Shown here piece by piece: positions 34,889-45,864 of a stretch of 64,000 nt of DNA; within the stretch, counting starts at the first letter, position 1, and every line of letters starts with the position of its first letter. A program made the position numbers and the translations under genes. The DNA is taken from contig JAJLTO010000001.1 of assembly GCA_030568195.1 (NCBI GenBank), positions 930,001 through 994,000 of the forward strand. The letters are read 5' to 3'. This stretch comes from Dipodascopsis uninucleata var. uninucleata (taxonomy: Eukaryota > Ascomycota > Lipomycetes > Lipomycetales > Lipomycetaceae). The notes beneath the pieces were generated by a model. That model searched no databases, was not told the DNA's origin, and worked only from the letters and a program-made list of their open reading frames with translations.

Positions 34889-35885
34889 CTACTCTTTCTT
34901 CTGAAGAATGGAATCAACCCGCGCTTGATACTCATGAAGCTGATTTACCGCTTCTTTGCGGCGCTTTCGAGCCTCAGGGTTTTCATGCGTATCGACTTCA
35001 TCTAGTGCAAATAGTCGCTGTAAAATAAGCCTGTAATTAAGATATTCATTAGGATATTTACGCTCATCACTGGGATTCAGAAAATAAAGCCTTTACTTAC
35101 TCAGACAAAATTCGCTGCCGCTCTTTCTTATCGCTATCCTTTGCAGGCGGCGAGCTCACGAACTCGTTGATCTTAGGAACTAGTTCCTCTTCAGCCGACT
35201 TCAATACGAGCTCGATTCGATCTATAGGATCGGTGGGCAACTTGGGTTTTTCAACCTGTTTGCGAGCAATTTCTGGTTGTACTCTCGGCTTCGAGACCAA
35301 GCAAAGCAACTTTGCTCCAGACTTGATATTTAAGCTAGCTAAAGTCTGCCTGTCATTTTTTAACTTCTTTCCTGCATGGACAAGTAAAACATCAGTCTTT
35401 GGCTGGCCCAGATATCTAGCGGTAGTGGCCCGCACGTCACCGACAGAAGCGTTGCCATTTTCGATGTCATTCGGACTTGTGAAATCTACGCGCAGGAATT
35501 GCTTCCCATATTTCACTAAAACGTGATCGTGCTCGGCTGCATCCGACTTGTGTTTATTAGAAGTCTCGTCTCCGGTGCCCCCTCCAAATGTATTCGCAAA
35601 GAAACGTTGCATCGTAAAACCTCCAATAAATAGAACAGAAGCCGAAACTGCTCCGATATAAATTAGATTACGATTATCTCCCTGTGCAATATTTCGAAGA
35701 ATCGCTTCTTTAAGGTGGACTAATTCAGTGATAGGCCTTTGCCAGCACCCTTGAGATCCCGTAGCCAGTAATGATGCAATTCTGTCTGCCACTTGGCAGA
35801 TAGAAGTCTTCACCGCTGTCACAGCGTTCTGATGAATCAGAGCTGCTGCACCTGGAGAATCCGGCGTTGCGTCTGATGAACTCAC
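34889..35885 (-). CDS. UBL-BAG domain co-chaperone with N-terminal membrane segment; start codon not found
   Basis: Coding exons on the minus strand are about 35885-35101 and 35030-34889, with a 70-nt intron; the stop is at 34889. A hydrophobic segment (NLIYIGAVSASVLFIGGFTM) is followed by a ubiquitin-like domain (VLVKYGKQFLRVDF to SGAKLLCLVSK). A BAG domain comes last, in which the splice creates RQRILSELILQRLFALDEVD. That resembles S. pombe Bag102, and BAG proteins are nucleotide-exchange factors of Hsp70. The membrane segment suggests tethering to an organelle, as in S. pombe Bag101. The frame opens just after a TAA at about 35894 and has no ATG before codon 35612. Starting there would give 217 aa but cut through the membrane helix. 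Either an upstream exon supplies the ATG or a near-cognate codon is used. Confidence 0.82.
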
Positions 35886-36680
35886 TTTGACTTACGTGCC
35901 CTGAGTTAAGGAAACTTAACTCAGCTTCCCTTTAACTCGCTCGTGTAACTTTGAGTGAGCAAATAGTTGCTTTGGACTCAGTCTCGTCGAGCTTCTCGAT
36001 CAGCACTATCCTGCAATCAATGCTGAACTTCCAGCTCCTCTCCTCTTTCTCTGCTAACTCTACGATACTTGAGCAGAAGTCAACAATATAATTCACGAGC
36101 CTATTGGACAGATTATTTCTAGCGGTTGTCGTAAAACGTAGCTTGATTCCGGACAACTTCTGTCCTTGTCGCTGTCTCGAGCACTAAGATTATCTGTCAG
36201 CTTAACTGAACACAACTCAAATTATTCCTCCTTTGGTTTAGTAGAGTTAAATTAGTTCAGGTTGTTCGGTTTAATTAGTTCTTGAAGGTTCAGAAACACG
36301 AAAAGAAAGAACAGTTACAACGGAGACGCTCTCGGTTTAAAGTACGTATAAATTATCTTTATCTGTTTTTGTAAACGACTGATATTCCGAGCCGCACATT
36401 TCTGGTAACAAAAAAACGGCTTACATATCCTAGTCGATAATTCTCAGAACAACTCCACATTCTTAAAACTATATCCGATTATCTAGTAGACTAAACATTA
36501 TACACCCTACTAAAGATTAGACAGCTCATTTCATATCGGTCATTCCAACGCAGTGCGTGTGGTCATCGGTTTATAGATTTAAGTATTAATTTTGTCCAAA
36601 GGACTCCACTTATTAGAGATTCGAATAGTTGGGTCACTCAGAAGAGGAGACAAAAGATTTTTTTTAGTTCAGTTAGCAAG
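35886..36680. promoter_or_regulatory. Divergent leader/promoter region BAG gene / NPY1
   Basis: 795 bases. The left part contains a GAAA-loop hairpin and an ATG-free open frame on the minus strand (about 35932-36180, 83 codons). The minus strand carries no ATG in any frame from 35613 to 36395. The right part is the NPY1 promoter. No further gene is supportable. Confidence 0.5.
35901..35924. repeat. Perfect 10-bp hairpin with GAAA loop
   Basis: Arms CTGAGTTAAG (35901-35910) and CTTAACTCAG (35915-35924) enclose GAAA, a stable GNRA-type tetraloop on the plus strand. It stands just upstream of the open frame of the minus-strand BAG gene, where the loop reads TTTC. It could be an mRNA leader structure or a palindromic protein-binding site. 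Confidence 0.8.
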
Positions 36681-38120
36681 ATGAGTTCTCCATTGACTAT
36701 CCGATATGGCGCAGGAGTAAATAACTATTTTTCAGGTATTATATAGATTGTCGAGCGACTAAGAAGGACAGGTTAAAGCGATGTGACTCTTAAACCGACC
36801 CTTTACATGAGAAAATTGCGGAGTGCACAGAATGAAATGTTGCTAACAAAATTTTCATGCATCTCTGCCTCTATCTCGTATCTGGGATGGTGGTAGTGAT
36901 TATATATAATTGAGCTATGTAGGAAGCCCTCTAAATCGAGTTTCTTTTTTGCGTGAAGACTACGAGTTCTTATCACTTGCACTCACACATCCTAAAACAA
37001 AGTTCATGCTATTATCGAAGTTAGAACCTGCTATCGTTTCGGAATCTGGAGCGTTATTCTATGGTTCTTATGATGACGTTAAGAGCATAATTGGAAACCC
37101 ATTTGAGAAGTCAGAGCCTGAAACCATAAAAGCATGGGACTCGTCAAAGCGTCAACCTTTGATCGTTTTTCTAGGAATTGACGAGTCTGTTAAAGACGCG
37201 GTCACTTACAAGGAATACAGCGGCCAGGCATATTTTGCAATAGATGTTTCCATTTCAGGAGATTCTAAAAGTGCATTTGCGGAGGCTGCTTCAAAAATTA
37301 ATGGCCAGGTTACCGCAGCAGCAGCAGCTTTTACTACTGTTCGTACTACATATCCTCTCAGTTACCCAGAGGCCGCGATGTATGCAATGGCTAGATCCTA
37401 TCTAGACTGGAACTTGAGAAACCCATACTGTGCTGGGTGTGGAGCAAAGACTATGTCAGTCAATGGTGGTGGTAAGCGCGTTTGCCCTCCAACTGATGCT
37501 GGCGTCGAAAAGTCCGCTTGTCCATCTCGTGGCGTGATCACTAATATCTCCTTCCCAAGATCTGACCCTACGATTATTGTTGCTGTCGTAAACTCTACTG
37601 GAGATAAACTTCTGCTAGGTCGTAATAAAAGATTTCCTCCTAACTTCTATTCTTGCCTTGCTGGGTTTTGTGAACCTGGGGAAAGTATTGAGGAGGCAGT
37701 ACGCAGAGAAGTATGGGAGGAGAGTGGTGTTAAGTTGGGCAGAGTAGTTATTCACTCGACGCAACCCTGGCCATATCCAGCAAGCTTGATGATGGGTGCA
37801 ATCGCCGAAGCTCTTCCTGAAGGTGAGAACATTCATCTTGAGCACGATCCTGAACTTGGAGGTGAGTTTTCCAACTGTTCCCTAGAAAGAACATTTATAT
37901 ATTTAATATGATTTAACTTTTTTATTTTACAGATGCTCAGTGGTTCCCTTTCTCTATCGTTAAGGAGGCCCTTGCTGTTGCGGAGCAGAACTCGCAGGTT
38001 CTCGATCTTTCAAGTAGTGCTAGTGCCCTGCCTATAAAGGTCCCTCCTAGCAAGGCCATTGCACATATTTTATTGAAAGCTGTCGTAATTGATCAGGCTC
38101 ATCTTCCGTCTAAAATCTAA
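36681..38120 (+). CDS. NPY1: Peroxisomal-type NADH pyrophosphatase (Nudix)
   Basis: Exons are 36681-36735, 36923-37861 and 37933-38120; introns 187 and 71 nt; 393 aa (yeast Npy1 384). Splicing creates NNYFSGSPLNRVSFLRED, the family N-terminus. A zinc-ribbon with CAGC and a later Cys pair (CPPTDAGVEKSAC) precedes the Nudix domain. The Nudix box is GFCEPGESIEEAVRREVWEE followed by SGV, with all catalytic Glu residues. The NADH-specificity block SQPWPYPASLMMG is present as STQPWPYPASLMMGAI. The enzyme hydrolyses NADH to NMNH and AMP. The C-terminus is SKI, a PTS1-like tripeptide consistent with peroxisomal import. Confidence 0.95.
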
Positions 38121-38974
38121 AGCAAGCTAGAGAAATGTGTTTCCACTAATAGAATTTCCATTAGATAAGCAGATAGTCTTTATTTATATTTTATTCTTTT
38201 ATTTAATGTGTCGTGTATATCTACAGATTTTATTTTGGCATATTATACTGGGCTACCATATATATCGTTCATGTATGTATTTATGAAGCTCCATTAGCTC
38301 CTGGCACTATTTATTTTTGTTATTAGAGATTCAATACAGATTAAAGTATAGATGATATCAAACTATATAATGTAACATATTAGTTTGAAGGGTTTTGTAA
38401 TTCACCTGCGGATCTGTTCCTTGCCATACTACTGCTCACTTGACTAGGTCGCTTTATGTTATCCGATGTGCCTTGTTACGAAGTATCTTAAATGTGTGAC
38501 GTAATATATCTATAATTGCATAACATAAAATGAGCATATTGAATAAGAAATCGTCCAAGATTACATAATCTTATGTTTTGTGATTTCATCGACAATTTAC
38601 AACCCAGTTCATTATGACTACTGTATCAAAAATCAAGGAAGGAACTGTGTTTGACGACAACTCGAAAAGGAAGTGAGATTTTTGGATTTAAGATTACTGT
38701 GAAAATATAGCATACTAGAAGATATTAAGATATCGTCGTGATTCTTTCCAAACATCGAAGCGCATGCATTATTGAGAAACGTGCTGCAGTAGAATCAACT
38801 CATTGCTGCTATTGAGCGTAAAACAAGAGTCAGGTTGTTGCGACGTCTTATAAGAAACAATATTCAGGTATTAAGACATAATTCGTACAGCTTCCGCCAG
38901 GATATCCAATATATTTTCCAGAGAATTGTGGGCAAGCTGTTTATAAGTCAAGTTGAGCGTAATCTATAGAAAGA
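38121..38974. other. Intergenic region NPY1 to HID1
   Basis: 854 bases: NPY1 3' UTR, then the HID1 promoter. Between 38614 and 38967 are two short open frames with protein-like composition (one begins MTTVSKIKEGTVFDD). I could not join them through splice sites in a consistent phase, so I call no gene. Confidence 0.45.
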
Positions 38975-41610
38975 ATGGGAGCAGCCAACTCGAAGCTTTC
39001 GTTCAAGCAGTCAGTCTTTAGATTATTCGAGGATACAAATATATCACCAGCAGATGAGTTTTGGGCTCAGGTATGTGAACTGAGTGGTTAAAGAAAATAT
39101 TTTTTTCTATTGAGTCGTATTGCTGATTATAGACCTCTGTGAGAGGCTACTAGTTTTGGGAAGTACCTGAGACTACAGATGACATATTTGCGTTATTCTC
39201 ACCGACAGATGTTCGTCGAACAAGAGATACTGCTCTAGTGAATCTTGAGCAACTTATAGTAAATGTAGTCGAAAGGCTAGTTTTTTTATTGAGGCAGTCG
39301 CAGGTACATTATGCTAGTAATTCGAATTCGGCGACAGGACCTACATCCGACATCAGCGGAGATGGCTCGAGTATCGATGCCGTCGTTGCAACTCGGCAGA
39401 CTGTAAACTGTATGAGAATTTTAACAAGAGTAATGCCATTTATATATGAGAAGCCAGAGTTGGCTGACTGGGTCGAAAATCTCTTCTGGGACGCTGATTC
39501 GGAAGTTGTGAACTCACAAAATCGTGATACGATGGATCCAACTGTTATACCAATAGCTGTATCGGAGGATTTCGATAATCGACCACTAGGTGCAGCTCTG
39601 ATAGATACACTCACTGATCTGCTTTTTCTACCGGGGTTTTCATTGCCGATTACTCCTGGAAGGGATAGTGGTGTAGCTTATACAATATGGGCGACAGGAA
39701 TTGGAAGTACCACGCCTGTTGGAACAACTACTCAATTCGACTCGAACAAGATTGAAACTCTAAGAACTATCCTGGTTATGTGCTCGCAGGCATTATATAG
39801 GACATCCGGTACACTCCCAGTCAAAGGAGTAAGATTCACTAGTTATATTGTGTGCAACCCGGAAAAGAGGGTTGTATTGGGTACCTTATGCTCACTTCTG
39901 AACATAGCTCTAAAGTATAATCCAGGCTGGAGAGTACCTTATAATCATGTCATGTTCTCTGATCCACGACAGGTTTTAGTCACGTACTCCTTACAGCTAC
40001 TTACAGTATTAGTGACTTACGCTGTACCAGAAGACGAAAGAATCGATGTACTAGGTATTGATGTATCACACCTAGATGCTGACAATCAGAAAGCACATAC
40101 TCGAAATTGGTACAGATTTTACCTGGGCAGACTACATAGAATGACTGATTTGCAATTTCTGGCAGATGGTATGTCAAAGATACTTAATCAGCCAATGCAA
40201 CAAGGTGCTTACTATCTCTCGGGAGCACAAATTTCATTGGATTGGTCTACAGAAGTTGTAATATTATTTTGGGAGTTGATTCGTCATAACAGTCGATTTA
40301 GAAACTATATTATTTCATCTGATAGAGTACATGATTTTATTGTGCTTTTACTATTTTACGCTTATAAATATCATCTTGATATGTCTCGAATTGGACTAGT
40401 GAGATTATGTATATATGTATTATTGTCGATATCAACTGATTCTGTCTTTAGTGTCCGATTGAACAGGCACTTTGATTCACACAGTGCCCTGCCTGTGATC
40501 ATGCGTATATCAGGTTGGCGAGGTGGTTCATACGCAGATTATTTACTACTATCGCTCTACAATCTTATGACTACTGGAAAGGGAGAATTTCGTGGGCTAT
40601 TCCCTACAATGCTTGATATACAGATCAATCTTGCACCCCATATATCTAATGTTGGTAGCTTAACTTGTTACAGAATGCTCAACTTATTTAGCGCGTTTTC
40701 TAGTCCTACATTTATGTTTGAGAACGAAGCTAATCATATGCTAACGGAAAAGATGATACAAACGTTCAATGGAATGATCAGTAACAATAATCTCCAATCA
40801 AATGCTAATCTTATCTATATGATCCTGCGAAATCGTAATAAGTTCAAAGCTTTGTATGATTTAACATTTGAGCGTGGAATGGAGGAAATCAGTCTCCATC
40901 GCCGATCAGCTAGTGGGCACCGTGGTATTGATTCGAAAGATGATGTTGTGATATTCTTTGACACGGATAACAATAACACAGGATCGGGTACCTCTACCAA
41001 TGCAAAGGGAAAGACTAAGAAAGTAGAAGGACGCACTCCAGTGGCTGCAGATAGCTCACTTGAGTCTGGGTTCATTCCAAATAGGCAATGGTTTATAGCT
41101 TGGCATTTGAACCTACCCTTAGAGTTAGTAATGCATCTTCTAGATACACTACCTAATGTCATTCCTAATATCAATGCTCTATCTCTCGTGTCGCCAACTG
41201 GACCGATTAGTCGATCTGTTTCTCCAAGCAAGGATAGTGTGGATGCTGAGGTCATTAAAGCTTTAAGGCAGCTCGACGATGATGTGGTTTTGCCCGCATC
41301 TTATGAAAGAACTTTCAGAGAACCTACAGGGTTCGAATGGTCAGTGGCTACAAAAGGTTGGTATTACTCGGTTCTCTGGGGAGCTGTCTTCGTAGCACAC
41401 GATGCACAAGTTGAAAGTGGAATAGTAGGTCAGTCAAGTGCGGGTAATGGAATATGGCGTGGTAGTAAGATTCAGCTTTTCCGAGTACAGGAGACAAAGG
41501 CAGCGGGTCCTAGCTTGATGAGACCCAGAGGTGCCATAGATGCAGTGGCTCAATCAGTACTTGACCGTTTTGGAAAGTCGACAAAGACTGATGTACCAAC
41601 TCAGCCTTGA
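38975..41610 (+). CDS. HID1: Hid1-family Golgi peripheral membrane protein
   Basis: Exons are 38975-39070 and 39154-41610; 83-nt intron; 850 aa. The N-terminus MGAANSKLSFKQSVFRLFED is the Hid1 signature and carries a Gly2 N-myristoylation signal. The splice makes DEFWAQFWEVPETTDDIFAL, continuing SPTDVRRTRD as in the family. The rest is helical and armadillo-like without enzyme motifs, with a low-complexity insert near 40970-41060 (Asn/Thr, Lys-rich). Hid1 proteins act at the medial/trans-Golgi in dense-core vesicle and protease sorting. The S. pombe member Ftp105 anchors the deubiquitinase Ubp5 at the Golgi. The acceptor is the second AG after the branch region; the first would give an immediate TAG. 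Confidence 0.93.
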
Positions 41611-42099
41611 TGAATGTAAATTTGCCCAACTTAAACATTCGATTTGGCGCCCCAATTAGCTGAATTTTGTTAGTGTTGAAATTTATGTTCATTAATATTC
41701 AAGTAACTTGCTTTCACATGTTGCAAAATCAATATTTTTATTTCTAGATGGATTTCATGCAATGGACGTAATACAGTGTAATCTTCAGAGGCGTAGTCTA
41801 TTAATAAGTCATAATTACAATGCATTTAATTATTTAATAAAAACAATTTTAGATGAGATTCTCCGTAATTTTTATTTTGTTGGTGTTGAGCGGTATCGTG
41901 GGGCCGTAAAATCGATTTTAAGACAACGTGGAAGTCGGTCAAAATAACGCTTGCTCATCCCTTGAGTTTTGCGGTCTCCATTTTTTCATTCAACGTTACT
42001 TTATGATCCGAATATTAGCACAATATCATTAATATAGAACGTGGAAGCTCTTTTTTTGCCTAGTAATATTCGCTTTCTGAGCAGCTGATTTATGCTGAA
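41611..42099. other. Intergenic region HID1 to pICln gene
   Basis: 489 AT-rich bases with a 3' UTR and a promoter. No gene recognised. Confidence 0.5.
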
Positions 42100-43166
42100 A
42101 TGAAAATGGAGTTTGCGATAATAGATTCGCTTCCAGCTCTTGATTATGAGGTGAATGGATCTTTTTCACGAACACCAACTCCTGATCAACAACAGAATCA
42201 TGAATTAGAGAACAGTATAGAGAATGAAACTAAAACCAATGGTCCTTCAAGGGCGACTGATTCAATGAAAAGTCGATCACAAGATGAGAATAGCGATGGT
42301 GAATTAGTGCCCTCGGTCAAGTATCTTGGTCGAGCTTTAAGCATCAAGATCAATCCAATGGACGCTTCTTTGCCAATTATTGGCAAAATTCCGGACTCCG
42401 GCGTCGATATTTATGTAACATCTGCGTACGTATAGCAATCATGGGTTTATTATATTATTGACTACATATGTCTTATGATATTCTTGCTATCGAGACAGTA
42501 CCATTGATTTCTTGTTATCTAATGATCTTCTGCTCTTCGATATTTAGCTATTTGATCTTATTCTGGCCGCATAAGCAACTAGGCGCGAGGATCCCTTACC
42601 AGTGCATAACTGTTCATGCAATACAGGGACTTCCGAATACTGCAGTGTATATGCAATTAGAGAAGATACCCTATGAAACAGAAGCAATGTTGGAAGAGTC
42701 CGAAGACACACATGATAATAATAATAATAATGCTGGAGAGTTATCATCTTACTCTGGGAACGAAAGAGAGGAAGATGAAACTGAGGTATTTGAAGAAGGA
42801 CAAGAGGCATTAGCTGATGTGATGGAGGTTACAATTACCGATCCCTCGGCTCACAATCAACAAGATATGCAGGAGAAGATGCAAGCTTTATTCGATTCCC
42901 TGTCAGCTTGCTCTGCGCTTCATCCTGATCTTGAGAGCTCAGAAGGAGAAGATGGAAATGACTTTTATAAACAAAAATTCGATTCACTTGGAGGTGACCA
43001 CGATTGGATTACAGCAGATAATGTAGATTCTTTTTCAGGATTTGAAGTAGAGGATTCTCACATTACATTGAACTTGCAACCAGAGACAGATACGAGTCAA
43101 ATAAATCCGGACGATGGCACTGAAGGTAATGATGAACCGGATACAAAATACAGACGAATTGAATAG
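42100..43166 (+). CDS. pICln-like methylosome subunit
   Basis: Exons are 42100-42425 and 42548-43166, with a 122-nt intron; 314 aa. The protein has a PH-like core: GELVPSVKYLGRALSIKI, then SGVDIYVTSAYLILFWPH made by the splice, and YQCITVHAIQGLPNTAVYMQ. This is the pICln/Lot5 pattern (threonine/serine-strand, aromatic W, then HAI). The C-terminal half is acidic and Ser/Asn-rich, with a LFDSLSACSALHPDLES stretch that fits the conserved acidic end of pICln. In the family pICln hands Sm proteins to the PRMT5 methylosome and to snRNP assembly. No chloride-channel function should be inferred. The assignment is good at fold level, moderate for exact orthology. Confidence 0.82.
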
Positions 43167-43487
43167 ATCTCATGACATTGGCGATGGAAAAGAGCAAAAT
43201 ACAACTCAGCACAATTCTAATTATGTAGCAAATTATAGTTACTATCTACAATGCCATGTAGAAAACTAAATATATCCATATATCTAATAAGTAATTTTTT
43301 ATTATACGAATGTCTCATAAATACACGCGAAAAACAAAAAACCATTTGAACGACAGGAAAAATTAGCTTACAAAAAGATATAAATGCCATTCGTCATTGA
43401 TGCGATTTTTAGCTTTCACAGATAACGTCTTCCTACAGACCGCCTTTTTTCCCAATTAAATTTTCTTATATATAAACCCTCCAACTT
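43167..43487. other. Convergent intergenic region pICln/RPS6
   Basis: 321 AT-rich bases between convergent 3' ends; nothing recognised. Confidence 0.5.
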
Positions 43488-44426
43488 TTACTCCTTCATG
43501 GTCGAAGAGGCTCTCATGGACGAAGCTCGTCTCTTTCTGATCTCTGCTTTCTTGGCCTTGCCTTCAGCAACACGGGTAGCCAACAACTGAGCATACTCAG
43601 CAGCAGCTTCCTTCTGAGCCTCGGCAGTCTTGATCTTAAGAGCGATACGATGACGCTTACGCTGAAGCGTCTGAGGAGTAACAAGACGCTGAATCTTAGG
43701 AGCCTTGGTATAACTCTTGCCATTCTTCTCAACAGTACGACGAACGACAAACTTGCGGACATCATCCTCCTTAGTAAGACCCCAGAACTTTCGGATCTTA
43801 GAGGCACGCTTAGGTCCGAGACGCTTTGGATGCTCAACATCAGTCAAGCCAGTGATGTCACTCTCACCTTGCTTCACAATGGCAAGCGAAAGAACAGCAA
43901 GGTCATTGGCAACAATACATCCACGTACAGACTTACGCTTGCGCTCACCAGTACGACGCGGGCGATAGCAAGAGTGTCCTTTAGACAGCAACAAGCGAAC
44001 ACGAGATGGGTGCATAACTCCTTGCTTCATAGGGAAGCCCTGCTTATCATTGCCTCCAGTAATCTTAAAGATATAACCCTTGAATTCATCACCAACGCTG
44101 TCTCCCTCGACCTCCTGTCCAATGCGCTTCTCCATGAAAACATGGGTTCGTCGCTCGTCATCAATTTCGATGAGCTTCTGGGTGCCGTTGGCCGGATATG
44201 AAATATTAAGCTATAACAAAAGATTCCATCAGTATATTGTTATATATCTGGATATCTACTCCATATAGAAATTTTTTGAAAATTGATTTCATTTGCTACT
44301 TGTAAGCTTTTCATGAAATCACCACTTTATATTCTTTCAACTGTTTTCATCGCTGAGAGAATACATAATTCAATACAATCTTCTCATCAGAATAAATATT
44401 AGATATTATCAATTTCTTACCTTCAT
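43488..44426 (-). CDS. RPS6: 40S ribosomal protein eS6 (Rps6)
   Basis: Exons on the minus strand are 44426-44421 (just ATG AAG) and 44210-43488, with a 210-nt intron after the second codon; 242 aa (yeast 236). The spliced N-terminus is [20 protein letters not shown], followed by [37 protein letters not shown] and [16 protein letters not shown] are classic eS6. The C-terminus [16 protein letters not shown] retains the RRxSS sites phosphorylated by S6-type kinases downstream of TOR. It sits in the 40S body. A HomolD box with CCCTA lies in the region shared with RRP43. Confidence 0.97.
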
Positions 44427-44808
44427 GATTGTTGTCTTCGAAGCAAGTTATTAAACGTCTATATATAATGAAGAAATTCGACCGTGTAGACAACTGAATT
44501 TCGTAAATTCTACTTCGTGTTTGACATAGCGTGCGCTTTACCAAAAGTGTTGTTGAATCGTAGTATCATTATCGTTGCTGGACAAAACAGTCACATTATT
44601 AGAATTAGGTCAATACCCTAAATATGTAATAATCTAAGTATTTTGTGTCAGGCTCTGTAGTCATTATGATAATGCATTTGAGGCATAAATGACGCATTAT
44701 CTAGGAAGATTAATTTCCAGAACAAATTATCAAAAATTACGTGAAATTCTGGTTGTAAAGTTGTCTCTCAGACGATGGCAAGTTTGCAATTGACAGTAGG
44801 TAGAAGTC
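44427..44808. promoter_or_regulatory. Divergent promoter RPS6 / RRP43
   Basis: 382 bases between a ribosomal-protein gene and an exosome subunit gene. It holds one HomolD box and one CCCTA motif, listed separately. The arrangement could co-regulate both genes. Confidence 0.6.
44588..44595 (+). promoter_or_regulatory. HomolD box of RPS6
   Basis: CAGTCACA on the plus strand, 162 bases upstream of the minus-strand RPS6 ATG. ACCCTAA (HomolE-like, CCCTA at 44616-44620) lies about 20 bases further from the gene, the order seen in fission-yeast ribosomal-protein promoters. Confidence 0.7.
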
Positions 44809-45752
44809 ATGGGTGCACTCTCATTTGCAGACGCTTTATCTTCTTCGCCGGATCTTTTTGCGCATATTCTACCAAAGACATATTTTGAGAAATATCTTGG
44901 ATTAGATCCTCCATTGAGACCCTCCTTGCGATCACCTTTGGAGTTCAGATCATGTACGATAAACACATCACCGGTACAGAAGACACTGGGGTCCGCTCTG
45001 GCGAGAATAGGAGAGAGTATTGCTGTTTGCGGGATAACGGGATATATCATTGAAAAACACGAACTCAAGAATAATTCAACTCTATACACTAATATAGAAA
45101 TCGCTGGGCGAGTAGGTCCACCAACTCCAGAGCTTATGTGTCTTTCAGAATGGATGTATGAAACAGCAGAAACTGCAAATCTTTTTGATCCAGCACAATT
45201 AAATATCAAGAATTCATCGCAAACTCTTGTTTTGCAAGCACATATACAGCTATTCTCGTCTATGCGTACTGGTGATGTCGCATGGGCGGCTTTGCTCTCT
45301 GCACTCGCAAATACGAAGATTCCTACTGTTTTGCCTATCGATGAAGACATGGCTACTGAAGATTTTACGACAAGAATAAACTACAAGTTTTCTACAAAAG
45401 ACTCAATTCCACTAAAGTTGAACTATAAATCACTTCCATGGTGCTCTAACTTTGGTGTTATGGAAGAAACTGGTCTTCTGCTTGCTGATTTGGAGGGTCG
45501 TGTTGAGGAAGCTAGCGTAGAGGGCCGTGTTACGCTCGTAATTGCAGCTGATGACGATGAGTAAGTGGTACTTGTACTAAATAGAATTTACATTAGATTT
45601 ATTCTAACATTATTTATTGCAGTCTACGCAGTCTTTCACTATGCTCGGGAAAAAGCACGATTACAAGATTACATTTGGAACAATGTATGGAACTAGCTAA
45701 AAAAAGATCAGCAGAGCTAGATAGAGCGTTAAATAAAGCATTGAATAGCTAG
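44809..45752 (+). CDS. RRP43: Exosome subunit Rrp43 (RNase PH-like)
   Basis: Exons are 44809-45560 and 45623-45752, with a 62-nt intron preceded by a TTCTAAC branch site; 293 aa. The N-terminal pattern LPKTYFEKYLGLDPPLRPSL then SPLEFRSCTINTSPVQKTLG and ALARIGESIAVCGI is that of the Rrp43/EXOSC8 RNase PH-like ring subunits. GDVAWAALLSALANTKIP is the matching second half. The last exon adds CSGKSTITRLHLEQCMELAK, the usual C-terminal helix. Eukaryotic ring subunits are catalytically inactive and form the RNA channel of the exosome. It is divergent from RPS6. Confidence 0.9.
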
Positions 45753-45864
45753 TGTAATACATAAATAGAGATTCATTATACTAGTTACGCAAAAAATCTA
45801 GAATGTACGTAACATTGTTATTACATAACAATTCTACCAAATCATTGTCCAGCGAATGAAGGAT

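Noticed and set aside
38614-38967. Possible small gene: a frame beginning MTTVSKIKEGTVFDD and a downstream basic frame (LIAAIERKTRVRLLRRLIRN).
   Set aside because: The first frame ends after 20 codons. No GT-AG pair with ordinary signals joins the two in phase, and I recognise neither.
43650-44201. Long plus-strand frame opposite RPS6, and similar long frames opposite LeuRS and PIL1.
   Set aside because: These are shadows of the codon pattern of the genuine genes on the other strand.
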